The notes below the pieces were generated by a model that saw only the letters and a program-made list of their open reading frames with translations, did no database searches and was not told the DNA's origin. From positions 124,001-188,000 of the forward strand of contig NZ_PKUU01000001.1 of the NCBI RefSeq assembly GCF_002899675.1: DNA of 64,000 bases, in the 5' to 3' direction. The position numbers and the translations under genes are program-made. Of the stretch, positions 7,907 to 19,400 are shown piece by piece (the first letter of the stretch is position 1; every line of letters begins with the position of its first letter). The DNA is from Clostridium sp. chh4-2. GTDB taxonomy: Bacteria; Bacillota; Clostridia; Lachnospirales; Lachnospiraceae.

Positions 7907-9058
7907 TTACTGAACGGAGAATAACTCGTTCCAACGAGTTGTCCAGTCTGCTTTATTCTTGTTGATCACAGACCAGTCAGGAAGCAGAAGGCTGTCGATC
8001 ATTTCTTTTCCATAAGTGAAGTTTGCAGACTGTTCCGGGGTCAGTTCCACGTCTGTTCTGACTGGTGAATCTACGCCGTCTAAAGCTTCTGCGAGCTGAA
8101 CTTCTTTTGAAATATAGAAATCGATAAATGCCTGTGCAAGCTCTTTATTTTCACAGCCTTTGATGATGTTGATGGTGTTGTAACCACTGAAGGTTCCTTC
8201 CGTAGGATCTACCCATACATAATCTTCAGAAGCTGATTTAGCTGCGGTGTAGGAGAAGTCAAGAAGCACGGCTACGGAGATCTCTCCCTGGTTTAACATG
8301 GTAATGGTATCGTTTGCGCTTGTGTAGGTCTTCATAACGTTTGGCTTTAACTCTTCCATCTTTTTGAAGATTGCGTCATCATCTGTACCCGGTGTCAGGT
8401 TTGCCATCTTCGCTACAGAGTAATAGAATAATGGGCCGGAAGTCGTTGTGATATCAGGGATTGCTACGGAACCTTCCAGTTCAGGATTCCATAAGTCTTC
8501 CCAGGAGTTGATTTCGATCGGGCAGGTTGCCTTATCATAAACGATGCCTAAACGGTTAAATGTGTAGGCCGGGCCGTATTCCTCTCCAAAAGGAGCTTTT
8601 GCAATATCGTATAAAGAATCTAAATTGGAAAGCTTTGTGGAATCAACCGTATCAATTAAATCTTCATCGATCAGGTCTGCGATAAATGCATCTCCGATAA
8701 TTACTACATCATAGTTCTTAGGCGTTTCTTTGATCTTTGTAACACGCTCAGCGTTCTTGCCGCCTTCTACGATCAGTTTGCAGCCGGTCGCTTCCATAAA
8801 TGGATCATATACATTTTTCTGAAGTAATTCTGCGTTAAATGAGAATGTGGAAATCTTCAGCTCCTGTCCTTCAAAAGAAGGCATCTCAGACGCTTTCGCT
8901 TTTTCACCTGCTTCGGTGGCTGCCTCGTCTTTTGCATCTGCCGCTGTCGTTGCAGACTGTGCTGCTGTCGTTGGTTCCTCTTTTGCAGAACCACCGCAGG
9001 CGGTCAGAGAAGCCATCATAGCAGCTGCCAGAATTACAGATAACATTTTCTTTTTCAT
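7907..9058 (-). CDS. Extracellular solute-binding lipoprotein, PotD-like
   Basis: A 383-residue lipoprotein with an n-region MKKKM, a hydrophobic stretch and lipobox SLTACGG (Cys 21), then an Ala/Thr/Glu-rich linker to about residue 60. The mature part follows the type 2 periplasmic fold of PotD/spermidine proteins: KISTFSFNAE, YDVVIIGDAFIADL, YTFNRLGIVYDK and SWEDLWNPELEGSVAI. The ligand may be a polyamine or another cationic or small organic molecule; key ligand residues cannot be judged by eye. Confidence 0.88.
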   Translation of the reverse strand: MKKKMLSVILAAAMMASLTACGGSAKEEPTTAAQSATTAADAKDEAATEAGEKAKASEMPSFEGQELKISTFSFNAELLQKNVYDPFMEATGCKLIVEGGKNAERVTKIKETPKNYDVVIIGDAFIADLIDEDLIDTVDSTKLSNLDSLYDIAKAPFGEEYGPAYTFNRLGIVYDKATCPIEINSWEDLWNPELEGSVAIPDITTTSGPLFYYSVAKMANLTPGTDDDAIFKKMEELKPNVMKTYTSANDTITMLNQGEISVAVLLDFSYTAAKSASEDYVWVDPTEGTFSGYNTINIIKGCENKELAQAFIDFYISKEVQLAEALDGVDSPVRTDVELTPEQSANFTYGKEMIDSLLLPDWSVINKNKADWTTRWNELFSVQ

Positions 9059-9079
9059 AATACGTCTCTCCTTTACTGC

Positions 9080-10117
9080 TTAAAGCAATATGATTTTATT
9101 AGGTGTTAAAGATAAGGTAACCTTATCACCCGTATTGTAAACACTCTCCTGGTCCGTGCTGACCTCAAACTCTCCGATTGAAGTGCGGACATTGTATTGG
9201 TTGCGCTTTCCAAGGAATGTATTCACCATAACTTCTCCGGCAATTCCATTAATCACCTGTGCGCCTGCCGGCTGAATCTGAATATCTTCCGGGCGGATAC
9301 ATGCTTTTAACGCATCGCCTGTTGGTTGGTTCTCCACATGGATCACACTGTTGTCGGCAGCCAGATATTTACCGGCCGTATCCGTCTTCTTCAAATCCAT
9401 AAAGTTTTCAAATCCCACAAAACGGGCGATAAATTCCGTTTTGGGATGGTTGTAGATAACCGACGGTTTGTCCAGCTGCTCGATCACCCCATGATTCATA
9501 ATAGCTACCTTATCGGAAATCGCAAAACATTCTTCCTGATCGTGTGTGACATAAATGGCGGTAAATCCAAATTTCTGCTGAAGGCGTCTGATCTCAACGC
9601 GCATCTTCACCCGCAGTTTGGCATCCAGATTGCTGAGCGGCTCATCCAGAAGAAGGAGGTCCGGTTTAATCACCAACGCTCTGGCTAGGGCAACCCTCTG
9701 TCTCTGCCCGCCTGACATCTCTTTCGGGAAACGGTTTTCAAATCCCTTTAAATCCACCGTCTCAAGCATATCCATTACTTCTTTTTTTATCTGGTCCTGC
9801 GGCAGTTTTCTCATCTTTAAGCCAAAAGCCACATTGTCGAAAATCGTCATATGAGGGAATAACGCATAGCTTTGAAATACGAATCCAAAATTCCTTTTAT
9901 GAAGGGGAACCTGGGTATAATCCTTCCCGTCGAAAATAAACTTTCCTGACATAGGATTGGAAAAACCTGCGATCAGGCGCAGTGTGGTGGTTTTTCCGCA
10001 GCCGCTGGAGCCCAAAAGGGATACCAGTTCTCCTTTTTCCACCTGAAAGTCCAAATCTTTTAATATTACATTATTGTCATATCCTGCAGTGATATTCTGC
10101 AATTCTAAAAGTGCCAT
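9080..10117 (-). CDS. ABC transporter ATP-binding protein, PotA-like
   Basis: A 345-residue ATPase. Walker A is GSSGCGKTT (about 36-44), the Q-loop VFQSYALFPHMT, the signature MSGGQRQRVALARAL (about 134-148), Walker B LLLLDEPLSNLD and the H-loop THDQEE. A C-terminal TOBE regulatory domain (about 270-345, ACIRPEDIQIQ) marks the spermidine/iron/thiamine importer group. It is 14 bases from the potB-like gene upstream and 21 from potD downstream. Confidence 0.92.
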   Translation of the reverse strand: MALLELQNITAGYDNNVILKDLDFQVEKGELVSLLGSSGCGKTTTLRLIAGFSNPMSGKFIFDGKDYTQVPLHKRNFGFVFQSYALFPHMTIFDNVAFGLKMRKLPQDQIKKEVMDMLETVDLKGFENRFPKEMSGGQRQRVALARALVIKPDLLLLDEPLSNLDAKLRVKMRVEIRRLQQKFGFTAIYVTHDQEECFAISDKVAIMNHGVIEQLDKPSVIYNHPKTEFIARFVGFENFMDLKKTDTAGKYLAADNSVIHVENQPTGDALKACIRPEDIQIQPAGAQVINGIAGEVMVNTFLGKRNQYNVRTSIGEFEVSTDQESVYNTGDKVTLSLTPNKIILL

Positions 10118-10131
10118 TCTTGTCTCCTCTT

Positions 10132-10989
10132 CTATATGGTTGGATTAAATTTCCTGCTGATTCCGTTAATGACGCTGGATACTAAGATCGTAACCACAAT
10201 CATAACCACTGCTACTACGGAAGCCTGGGTCCAGTCGCCTAAGGACATGGCCTGCTGATAGATCATGGTAGCCAGCACTCTGGTATCAGTTCCGCCCAGC
10301 AGCTGAGGCGTGGTATATGCAGTCAGACAGCCGGTGAAAACCAGCACGCTGCCGGTCACAAGGCCCGGAATGCTTAAAGGCAGTACGATATGTCGGAAAG
10401 CTCCCAACTTGGTCGCTCCCAAATTACACGCTGCCAGATTCAAATCCTCTGATATATTATCCATAATTCCGATGAGTGACAAAATCATAAGAGGCAGAAA
10501 CAACTGGATAAATCCCACAATCATGGAAAATTCATTGTATAACAGGCCGATGGGTTTGGAAACAATGCCAAGGCTCACAAGCGCGGTATTGATAAATCCC
10601 TTTTTACCGAGGATTACCATCCAGCTGAAGGAACGGATAACCGGGCTGGTAAACATGGGGAATACGGCCAACGCCATGAGCATTCCCTTATTCTTTGAGT
10701 ACTTGGAAATGTAATAGGCGGTTGGAAATCCAAGCAGAGCGCATACCACCGTGCTCAACAGGCTCAGGCGGATACTTCTCCAGAAAACCTGCTGGAAATA
10801 GATGCTTCCGAATAAGGAAAAATAGCTTTCCAGGGAAAAACTTCCTCCCTCGTCAAAAAAAGTCTTAAATATCAGGGAAAACAAGGGAATCATCATAAAG
10901 AACACGATAAACAGACACCCCGGAAGTATAAACAGCCAATAAATCTTCGTCTTTTTCTCAATCAATGGTTCATCCAGCCTTTCTATCAC
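10132..10989 (-). CDS. ABC transporter permease, PotB-like
   Basis: A 285-residue permease with about six transmembrane helices; the first is IYWLFILPGCLFIVFFMMIP (about 17-36). The EAA loop is DLNLAACNLGATKLGAFRHIV (about 183-203). It is the first gene of the four-gene PotBADC importer operon. Upstream lies a hairpin terminator and then the amidohydrolase gene. Confidence 0.88.
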   Translation of the reverse strand: MIERLDEPLIEKKTKIYWLFILPGCLFIVFFMMIPLFSLIFKTFFDEGGSFSLESYFSLFGSIYFQQVFWRSIRLSLLSTVVCALLGFPTAYYISKYSKNKGMLMALAVFPMFTSPVIRSFSWMVILGKKGFINTALVSLGIVSKPIGLLYNEFSMIVGFIQLFLPLMILSLIGIMDNISEDLNLAACNLGATKLGAFRHIVLPLSIPGLVTGSVLVFTGCLTAYTTPQLLGGTDTRVLATMIYQQAMSLGDWTQASVVAVVMIVVTILVSSVINGISRKFNPTI

Positions 10990-11004
10990 CGTACATTCTA
11001 AAAA

Positions 11005-11043
11005 GAGCTGTTTATTAGGATATTCACTATTATTAAACAGCTC
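11005..11043 (-). terminator. Intrinsic terminator between the amidohydrolase and pot operon
   Basis: A 10-bp perfect stem (GAGCTGTTTA, 11005-11014 and 11034-11043) is followed on the minus strand by TTTTT. It would end transcripts coming from the amidohydrolase gene about 15 bases before the potB-like start, or attenuate read-through into the transporter operon. Confidence 0.7.
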
Positions 11044-11133
11044 AGCTTATAAATGCAATATTTTTTATCTGTAAAACTAATAAAAATAAAATACCATCCC
11101 CAGCGGAAAAAGTCAACCCTTATTTCGACAAAA

Positions 11134-12450
11134 TCAAATCATATCCGCATACTTTGCAGCCTGTTCATTAAACGGAACCATCGCTTCCGACAATTCATTT
11201 TTAATGGCATTAAAATCCGCTTTCACCAGTTTTTTTCCGCTGACTAACAGCTCTCCGTTTACAAAAACGGTATCCACATTGGACGCATTGGCAGAATAAA
11301 CGAGGGCGGAATAAGGATTATAAAGGGGGAACATGTTGGCAGAATCCGTTTCCACCAGCACTAAATCAGCTTTTTTGCCCGCTTCGATTGATCCGATCTC
11401 CTTCTCTGCTCCCAATACTTTGGCGCCTCCCATCGTTCCAAGGCCGATAATTTCTTTGGCCGGGAATAAACTTCTGTCTGCGTACCGAGTTTTTTGAAAT
11501 GATGCGAACAGGCGAAACTGAGTAAACAGATCCAGTGTATTTCCTGAAGACGGACCGTCGGTTCCAAGGCCCACGCAGATACCTGCCTTTACCATATCTC
11601 TGACCGGAGTGACTCCCTTTCCTGCCTTCGTATTGGAACCGATGCAGTGGGCTGCTTTTGTCCCGGTTTCCGAAAGAAGTTCTAAGTCGTGGTCAGTCAT
11701 ATGGATACAGTGAGCTGCAATGGTCTTTTCTCCCAAAACACCAAGGCTGTATAAAAATTCAGTGGGTGTTTTATCATAGTGTTCCCTGAAATAACTGATT
11801 TCATAATCCATTTCGCTGACGTGAAGGGTATAAAATGTATCGTACTCCCGGGCCAGTTCATAGGCCTTTTTCAGCATCTCGGGGGAATTAGTATTGGTTG
11901 CGTGCGGCGCGATAAGCGGAGTAATGAGTTCGTGTCCCTTCCATTTTTCCAGGAATGTTTTTCCGTATTCGAGGCCGCCGTAAGGAGTTTTGCTGTCGCA
12001 GGTTTCCATATTTATCACGGTTTCACCCAGATAGCCTCTCATTCCCAGTTCTTCACATGCGTTTGCCACTTCATTTTCAAAATAATACATGTCTAAAACC
12101 GTGGTGACGCCGGCTAAAAGCATCTCACATATGGCGTACCGTGCGCCAAGGAACACCAGTTTTGGTGTCATCGCCTCCAATTCCAAGGGGAACAGAAATC
12201 TCCTTAAACGGTCGGGACAGTCGTCTCCCATCGAACGGAATGGGATCATGGGAATATGGCTGTGGGTATTGATCATTCCCGGCATCAGTATCTTGTTGGT
12301 TCCGTCGATTTTTTTATCATACGGAAGGCCGCAGGAGCCGGTTCCTGTTTTTTCAATCACGGTATCCTTTATTAAAACATAGCCATGATCGAAAACGGTG
12401 TATTCGGAATCCATGGTCAGCACAGTTGCATTTTCTATTAATGTTCTCAT
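11134..12450 (-). CDS. Amidohydrolase of the SAH/MTA deaminase (SsnA/MtaD) group
   Basis: A TIM-barrel amidohydrolase of about 438 residues. The metal site is seen as GMINTHSHIPMI, with HVSEMD, AAHCIHMTDHDL and LGTDGPSSGNTLDLF further on. This set is typical of 5-methylthioadenosine/S-adenosylhomocysteine deaminases, guanine deaminase and chlorohydrolase-like proteins. A start at MRTLIENATV (12448-12450) agrees with family starts; an in-frame ATG five codons earlier is possible. Its position next to a PotABCD-type importer suggests the importer may bring in the substrate, but a terminator lies between. Confidence 0.85.
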   Translation of the reverse strand: MRTLIENATVLTMDSEYTVFDHGYVLIKDTVIEKTGTGSCGLPYDKKIDGTNKILMPGMINTHSHIPMIPFRSMGDDCPDRLRRFLFPLELEAMTPKLVFLGARYAICEMLLAGVTTVLDMYYFENEVANACEELGMRGYLGETVINMETCDSKTPYGGLEYGKTFLEKWKGHELITPLIAPHATNTNSPEMLKKAYELAREYDTFYTLHVSEMDYEISYFREHYDKTPTEFLYSLGVLGEKTIAAHCIHMTDHDLELLSETGTKAAHCIGSNTKAGKGVTPVRDMVKAGICVGLGTDGPSSGNTLDLFTQFRLFASFQKTRYADRSLFPAKEIIGLGTMGGAKVLGAEKEIGSIEAGKKADLVLVETDSANMFPLYNPYSALVYSANASNVDTVFVNGELLVSGKKLVKADFNAIKNELSEAMVPFNEQAAKYADMI

Positions 12451-12664
12451 AATTAATCGACACATACCTTTCTTAAATTTCTTTTTACGGATCTATAATC
12501 CGGCGGGCTTTTTTTAGAAACGGGAAAAGAATCCTGCCCCTGGGTTCTTCGCCGCAATAAAAAAATAAGATAAAACAGATATTAATACCATTATATCAGA
12601 CCGGTATTCATCTGTCCTATCCTATTTTTGTAATATGATCTGACAAGCGCAGATTCAGGAACTG

Positions 12665-14254
12665 CTATGACTGCCGTTCCTGCATGCGCTGGCAGTTTTC
12701 TTCAATCGTCTTATATACATCCGGCGCATCCGTCTCATCACAAATCAGCAGGATGTGGTCTCCTGCCCTCAGTCTTGTATCGCCTTTTGGAATAAATTCC
12801 TCTTCTCCTCTTGTTATGGACACGATTAAAGACGCTTTCGGCCAGGTGATCGCGGATACAATCTTTCCTTCCGCCGCAGAACCGTGATAGATCATTCCCT
12901 CCACCAAAACCTTTTCTCCTGACGGCTGATGAGGCTTTTTCCATTTCCGGTTGGCTAAAAGGCGGTGAAGCAGCTGGTCATAGATAGGAGCGCACTTCAT
13001 AATATCAGGAATCAGATAAGCCATCAAAGCTGCCATGGATAAGGTCAGCAGGTGGTTAAACGTACCGGTCATCTCCGTAATCAGGATAATTCCCGTGATA
13101 GGAGCTCGGACAATAGCCGAGAAATATCCGGTCATTCCAAGAATCACGAAATTGCTCATATATCCGTTCAGCGATGGGAAGAAACTGCCCATCAGTTCAT
13201 TGTAAGATCCTCCGATGATCGCCCCCAGCACGAGAAGGGGAAGGAAAATACCGCCCGGCGCTCCCGAACCAAAGCTGACCATGGAAAATATAAATTTCAC
13301 TCCAAATAAAAGAAGCAAAGCTCCTACTGCCATCTGTCCTTCGGAAATCGTATCCACCAGAGTGTGACCTCCGCCCAGCACTGCCGGATATAAAAATCCC
13401 ATGGCTCCGGCCACTAAAAACGGAATCAGCACCCGGAAATAAACTTTCGGGATCTTCTGGTACAGCTTTTGAGACTGAATCAGGCAGGTATTGTAAAGTA
13501 CACCTAAAAGCCCCAGCAGTATGCCTACAATAATCACGTGGCCATAACTGTTGAGCGGCAGCATATTAGGAACATTGAAAGAAAAAATCGGCTGCAGCCC
13601 GAATATGTTGCGGGTAATAAAGTTGGCTGTTATGGAAGATGCCATGGTGGAAAGCAGAACTTCCGGAGAAAAGTTTTTATGTACTTCCTCCAAAGAGAAC
13701 AATACGCCCGCAATGGGAGCGTTAAACGCTGCGGAAAGGCCTGCGCTGGCGCCGCAGGTCATCAGCATCCTCTCTTCCATCCTCATCCGCTTTGTAAGCC
13801 TTGAAAATCCCTTTCCCACCATGGAACCCAGCTGAATGCTGGGGCCCTCGCGTCCCAGGGATAATCCGCAGCCGATACACAGCAGAGCGCCTGCAAACTT
13901 GGCGGATAAAACCCTCCACCAGGTCTGCTTAATCTCTCCCTGCATCTCCCCTTCCATCTGGGGAATACCGCTTCCCGAGATATAAGGCTCCCAGGTTAAC
14001 AGCGCCGATACAACGAGAGAAACTGCGATCAGGATTATAAACCAGACGGGGATAAACCAGGTATGGGCTTTTCCGTAGGCAAGTATAAAATTAAGCAGAT
14101 CAGACGCCCGGTCCAGCAGAATTCGGAAAAGCACAATGGTAAATCCTGCCAGGACGCCTACAATCATTCCTTCCAAAATCAAAAAATATCTGAGTTTCCG
14201 AAACCGTTTTAACGAATTAGATATAGTAAAATTGGCTTGCTGCATCATTCTCAT
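12665..14254 (-). CDS. ClC-family chloride/proton antiporter with RCK-C domain
   Basis: A 529-residue membrane protein. The three ClC selectivity segments are GSGIP (94-98), GREGP (134-138) and GGIFLP (about 343). The gating glutamate in GREGP is present, which in characterised bacterial ClCs goes with Cl-/H+ exchange rather than channel activity. Residues from about 450 form a cytoplasmic TrkA-C/RCK-C domain (IPKGDTRLRAGDHILLIC), usual in Firmicute ClCs. It is followed by the amidohydrolase gene and preceded by ilvA, 12 bases away. Confidence 0.93.
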   Translation of the reverse strand: MRMMQQANFTISNSLKRFRKLRYFLILEGMIVGVLAGFTIVLFRILLDRASDLLNFILAYGKAHTWFIPVWFIILIAVSLVVSALLTWEPYISGSGIPQMEGEMQGEIKQTWWRVLSAKFAGALLCIGCGLSLGREGPSIQLGSMVGKGFSRLTKRMRMEERMLMTCGASAGLSAAFNAPIAGVLFSLEEVHKNFSPEVLLSTMASSITANFITRNIFGLQPIFSFNVPNMLPLNSYGHVIIVGILLGLLGVLYNTCLIQSQKLYQKIPKVYFRVLIPFLVAGAMGFLYPAVLGGGHTLVDTISEGQMAVGALLLLFGVKFIFSMVSFGSGAPGGIFLPLLVLGAIIGGSYNELMGSFFPSLNGYMSNFVILGMTGYFSAIVRAPITGIILITEMTGTFNHLLTLSMAALMAYLIPDIMKCAPIYDQLLHRLLANRKWKKPHQPSGEKVLVEGMIYHGSAAEGKIVSAITWPKASLIVSITRGEEEFIPKGDTRLRAGDHILLICDETDAPDVYKTIEENCQRMQERQS

Positions 14255-14266
14255 CCCCCTGAGGCA

Positions 14267-15490
14267 CTAATCGCTGTATGTGCCTTTTGACTTCACAAGC
14301 TTCGGACGGTAACCAGCCTCATTCAGAGCTTTTACGATTGCATTTTTATGCTCCGTACCATAGGCTTCCAGTGTAATTCTCAGTTCCACTGCCGCATTGC
14401 GGTTGATGCTGATGAACTGGTTGTGCTCCAGTTTGATTACATTTCCTTTTTCTTTTGCAAGAAGGGTGGAAACCTTAGCCAGCTCGCCTGGTTTATCGGG
14501 AAGCAGAACGGAAACAGTGAATACACGGTCACGCTGGATCAGTCCATGCTGAACGATGGAAGCCATGGTGATCACATCCATATTGCCTCCGCTGAGGATG
14601 GAGACGATTTTCTTCTTTTCCACATTCATATGCTTTAAGGCGGCTACGGTAAGGAGACCGGAGTTCTCCACGATCATTTTATGGTTTTCTACCATATCCA
14701 GGAATGCGACGATTAATTCGCTGTCTTCAATGGTGATGATATCGTCCACATTTTCCTGAATATATGGGAACAGCTTTTCGCCCGGACGTTTTACGGCAGT
14801 ACCGTCTGCAATCGTATTGATGGACGGAAGGCTGACCACCTGGTTCTGGCGGAGGGATTCCTGCATGCAGTTTGCGCCTGCAGGCTCTACGCCGATCACT
14901 TTGATCTTAGGATTTAACAGTTTTGCAAGGGTTGCAACGCCGGTGCAGAGTCCGCCGCCGCCAATCGGCACCAGAATATAGTCCACGGTCGGAAGCTCTT
15001 TAATAATTTCCATCGCGATGGTGCCCTGTCCGGTGGCCACATCCAGATCGTCAAACGGATGCACAAATGTATATCCATGCTCGTCCGCTAATTTATATGC
15101 ATGCTCTAAGGCTTCGTCGAATACGTCGCCTTCCAGAACCACATCCGCGCCGTATCCTTTGGTGCGGTTTACTTTCATAAGAGGGGTTGTATTGGGCATT
15201 ACAATGGTCGCTTTGATTCCTGCCAGCTTGGCGGCATAGGCAACGCCCTGCGCATGATTTCCGGCGGATGCGGTGATCAGTCCTCTCTCCTTTTCTTCTT
15301 CTGTAAGTGTACTGATTTTGTAGTAGGCTCCACGCACCTTGTAGGCGCCGGTGTACTGCATGTTTTCCGGTTTAAAATAAACCTTATTTCCTGTCTGAGA
15401 TGAAAAATATTCACTGTAAACCAGCTTGGTTTCCTGAGTGACTTTATTTACAACCTCTGTAGCCTCTTCAAATTTCTCCAATGTTAACAT
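14267..15490 (-). CDS. ilvA: Threonine ammonia-lyase
   Basis: A PLP enzyme of 407 residues converting threonine to 2-oxobutyrate and ammonia. The Schiff-base lysine lies in GAYKVRGAYYKIS (about 48-60), the phosphate-binding glycine loop is PIGGGGLCTG (about 176-185), and a C-terminal ACT domain begins near residue 330 (FTVSVLLPDKPGELAKV). The single ACT domain fits the short TdcB/IlvA class found in Clostridia. It may serve isoleucine synthesis or catabolic threonine use; no other ilv gene is near. Confidence 0.93.
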   Translation of the reverse strand: MLTLEKFEEATEVVNKVTQETKLVYSEYFSSQTGNKVYFKPENMQYTGAYKVRGAYYKISTLTEEEKERGLITASAGNHAQGVAYAAKLAGIKATIVMPNTTPLMKVNRTKGYGADVVLEGDVFDEALEHAYKLADEHGYTFVHPFDDLDVATGQGTIAMEIIKELPTVDYILVPIGGGGLCTGVATLAKLLNPKIKVIGVEPAGANCMQESLRQNQVVSLPSINTIADGTAVKRPGEKLFPYIQENVDDIITIEDSELIVAFLDMVENHKMIVENSGLLTVAALKHMNVEKKKIVSILSGGNMDVITMASIVQHGLIQRDRVFTVSVLLPDKPGELAKVSTLLAKEKGNVIKLEHNQFISINRNAAVELRITLEAYGTEHKNAIVKALNEAGYRPKLVKSKGTYSD

Positions 15491-15514
15491 AATACATATC
15501 CCCTTTGATTTATT

Positions 15515-16444
15515 TTAGTCATTATGAAACAACGCGTTCACAAATTCTTCCGCATTAAATTTCTGCAGGTCGTCGATCTTCTCTCCGATTCCCACATATT
15601 TAACCGGAATTCCCAGCTCGGACTGAATCGCCACCGCAATTCCGCCTTTCGCCGTTCCATCCAGTTTTGTCAGGATAATTCCTGTTATATCGGCAACTTC
15701 CATAAACTGTCTGGCTTGTGACAGGGCATTCTGGCCTGTGGTTCCGTCTAAAACAACCAGTGTTTCACGGTAAGCGTCGGGATATTCTTTGTCAATGATC
15801 CGGTTAATCTTTTTTAATTCTTCCATCAGGTTCTTTTTATTGTGAAGCCGTCCGGCCGTATCACAGATCAGCACATCCGCGTGTCTGGACTTGGCTGCGG
15901 ATACCGCATCGTAGATCACGGCCGCCGGGTCTGAACCCTCCTGCTGGGAGATAATATCCACTCCTGCACGGTTGGCCCATTCGGTCAGCTGTTCAATGGC
16001 CGCGGCACGGAAGGTATCGGCTGCGGCAAGAACTACTTTTTTTCCGCTGTCCTTTAACTGTCCGGCCAATTTTCCCACGGATGTGGTTTTTCCTACGCCG
16101 TTGACCCCGATCACCAGGACTACGGAAGTTCTATGCTCGAATTCATAGGCATTTTCCCCCAGATCCATCTGCTCCTTAATGCTGTTTATCAAGAGTTCTT
16201 TGCATTCGGACGGGTCTTTAATATGCTGGGCTTTTACTTTAGATCTCAAATCCTCCACGATAGACATGGTGGTCTGGATTCCAAGATCTCCCATAATCAG
16301 GGTTTCTTCAATTTCCTCATAAAAATCGTCATCAATCGCTGAGAATCCGCTGAAAATTGAATCCATTCCTGCAACAATATTATTGCGGGTCTTGGCAAGT
16401 CCCTGAACAAGACGTCCAAAAAAGCCTTTTTTTTGTTCTTCCAT
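15515..16444 (-). CDS. ftsY: SRP receptor FtsY
   Basis: A 309-residue SRP GTPase receptor without a long acidic N-terminal domain, as in many Firmicutes. It shows P-loop GVNGVGKT (about 113-120), [16 protein letters not shown] and [12 protein letters not shown], and begins with a KKGFFGRL amphipathic segment for membrane contact. It follows smc by 11 bases. In relatives ylxM-ffh commonly follows directly; here those genes are 12 kb away. Confidence 0.97.
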   Translation of the reverse strand: MEEQKKGFFGRLVQGLAKTRNNIVAGMDSIFSGFSAIDDDFYEEIEETLIMGDLGIQTTMSIVEDLRSKVKAQHIKDPSECKELLINSIKEQMDLGENAYEFEHRTSVVLVIGVNGVGKTTSVGKLAGQLKDSGKKVVLAAADTFRAAAIEQLTEWANRAGVDIISQQEGSDPAAVIYDAVSAAKSRHADVLICDTAGRLHNKKNLMEELKKINRIIDKEYPDAYRETLVVLDGTTGQNALSQARQFMEVADITGIILTKLDGTAKGGIAVAIQSELGIPVKYVGIGEKIDDLQKFNAEEFVNALFHND

Positions 16445-16455
16445 CTTCTTCTCCT

Positions 16456-19400
16456 TTACTTGTCTAAGTCATCTTCTATCAGGTTAACAGAAACAAGGGT
16501 AGAAACGCCCTTTTCCTGCATGGTAATACCGTATAAACGGTCCGATGCTACCATTGTACCACGTCTATGGGTAATTACAATAAACTGCGTATGTTTGGTC
16601 AGTTTATGCAGATAGCCTGCAAAACGGTCGACGTTGGAGTCGTCCAAAGCCGCTTCAATCTCGTCCAAAAGACAGAATGGCGACGGCTTCAGATTCTGAA
16701 TGGCAAATAACAGAGCGATGGCCGTAAGGGCCTTTTCTCCACCGGAAAGCTGCATCATATTCTGCAGTTTTTTTCCGGGCGGCTGGGAAATAATCTGGAT
16801 TCCCGCCTCCAGGATATCTTCGTCTTCCATCAGTTCCAGCGTACCGTGTCCGCCTCCGAACATCTCTTTAAACACCTTGTCGAACTCTTCTTTAATCTCC
16901 CGGAACTTTTCTTCAAACTGGCGGCGCATTCCCGTATCCAGCTCTTCAATGATCTTTAACAGAGTTTCCTCCGCCTGGATCAGATCATCGTGCTGGGTTT
17001 TCATGAACTCATAGCGCTCAGAAATCTCCTTATAGTCCTCAATGGCATTGACATTGACATTGCCCAGAGAACGGATGGAATTTTTTAATGAATCAATCTG
17101 TTTCCTGATCTCCGTAAGTATTGTTAATTCTGGATTGCGCAATCGTTCCGCTGAGGAAAATGTCAGTTCATATTCATTCCACATATAGTTTACATGGTTT
17201 TCCATCTTTTCATCCAGCTTTTCTTTCTGGCTTTGCAGACGGAACATCTCTTTATCCAGCTGACTGATCCGTTCCGTGATCTCTTCCCGTTTCCGGAAAA
17301 AGCTTTTTTGTTTGATCCCTTTTTCTTCTTTTTCCTTTACCTTGGCATTTACCTGGGCTTCCAGGCTTTCCATCTCGTGTACGGTCTCTTCAATCAGTCC
17401 TTTTAACCGTTCTATCTCTTTCTGTTTATCGCCGATTATCACATTGGCATCATCCGTGCCGGCCGACAGTCCGGATAATTCTTCTTCCAGCTTATGAATT
17501 TCATCTTTTACACGGCGTATATTCTCGGATGAGAAATTCCGCTTTTGGAGAAGTCCTGCCGTAGCTAACTGGGCATTGGCCAGATCCGCCGCATACCGTT
17601 CCCTCTCCGTCTTCGCCGCTTCCAGCTGTTTTCCCAATTCTTCCAAAAGCTCTGTGATCTGGCTGTTTCTGTTTTCCAGCTCTTCCAGCTCTGCTAAAAT
17701 GTCTTTCTGGCTGGCTGTTATATCAGTTACCTGTTCTTCCAGCTGCAGGTTCTCCTTCACCAGATCCTCTGCGGATTCGGCGATTTCATTCTTTTTGTCT
17801 TCCAATTGGCTGATATTCATCTGGATGGTATTCTGTTTCAGATAAGACTGCTGCTTCTCGCCTTTGATTCGTTCCAGTTCTTCCCTTTTTTCAGTCAACA
17901 GGCCTTCATTTAAGTTTAAGTCGGCCTGGATCTTATCCACATCCACCAAAGCTTTCTTACACAGGCCTTCCAGCTCATCAATCTCGCGCTTACGCCCCAG
18001 CAGGTTGCTGGAATTCTTAAACGCACCGCCGGTCATGGAACCTCCCGCATTTAAAAGCTCTCCTTCCAGGGTAACGATCCTGAGAGAATACTGGAATTTT
18101 TTCGCTAAAGCGATGGCATAATCGATGTTTTCCGCCACCACAACGCGGCCTAAAAGGTATTTGGCAAGCCCCTCATACTCGGGAGCCATCTTAACCAGAT
18201 TGCTGGCAAGGCCGATAATTCCGGGCTCTTTCAATGCCTTTTCCTGGGTAAATGTATTCTTATTGCCGATGCTGGTTAACGGAAGGAAGGTCGCGCGGCC
18301 GTATTTATTCTTCTTCAGATATTCGATTAACTGCTTGGCTGTCTGTTCCGAATCCGTAACCACATTCTGAATGCTTCCTCCGAGGGCGGTTTCAATTGCC
18401 GTCTCATATTTTTTGTCCGTTGTGATTAAGTCCGCAACAACGCCGTGGATTCCTCTCACACGGTCTTTCACTTCCATCACACGCCGGATGCTGTTTCCGT
18501 AACCCTCATACCGTTCAGCCAAATTACGCAGGGATTCCAGCTTTGTATAGTTCGTGTGGTATTCCTGCTGTTTATTGTTTAAATTGCGGGTCAGCCTGTG
18601 CACTTCCTGGTCAAGCTCCTGAGCTTTGGCTTCCGCAGCTTCCTGGGCAAGGCTTAATTCATTGATCACATCATTGATTTCCGACAATGATTTCTGTTCA
18701 ATCTTTAACTGTTCTTCCTGAACGGATTCATCGCTTTTAACCTTTAAAATCCTTTGGCAGACTTCCGCTTTTCTGACATTCACCTGTTCCAGCATGGCCT
18801 CATACCGCTGCTGCCTGGCTGTCATCGCCGACTTTTCATTCAGCGTATCGATAATGCTGCTTTTTCCGGATTCTATCTTCTGATCCAGAAGCATGATATG
18901 TTCATCTTCGTTGCGGAGCGTCTCTTCCGCCTTGGACTGGCTTTCAAGAGCGCTTTGGGACTGGGCTTCAATGGCAGCTTTTTCTTCTTCAAAAACCTGA
19001 ATCTGGCCTTTTTTCTCCCCGATCTCCGCTTCAATTGTATGTACACGGGCGCTGATGTGTTCCGCATTCATCTTCTCCGTGTTGATCTGTTCGTTCAGCA
19101 CGTTTATCTGACCCTGAAAATTGCCCTTCATAATATTGGCATTACTCAGGTCTTCCCGGGCTGTTGTAAGCGTTTCATCTAATTCGGTCAGATAAGTGTC
19201 AAGCGCATCGTATTCCGCCTTCATCCGGTCCGAATTCTGTCTTGTTTCATCCAGATCCTTGGAAACGATCGTCTCTTTTTTCTCCAGCTCGTTCTGCTGC
19301 AGGCGGATCTGCTCTGTTTCCATCAGGAACAGATTCACATCATATGTTTTTAATTCCTCTTTTAACCGGAGATACTCTTTCGCCGCCTCTGACTGGCGTG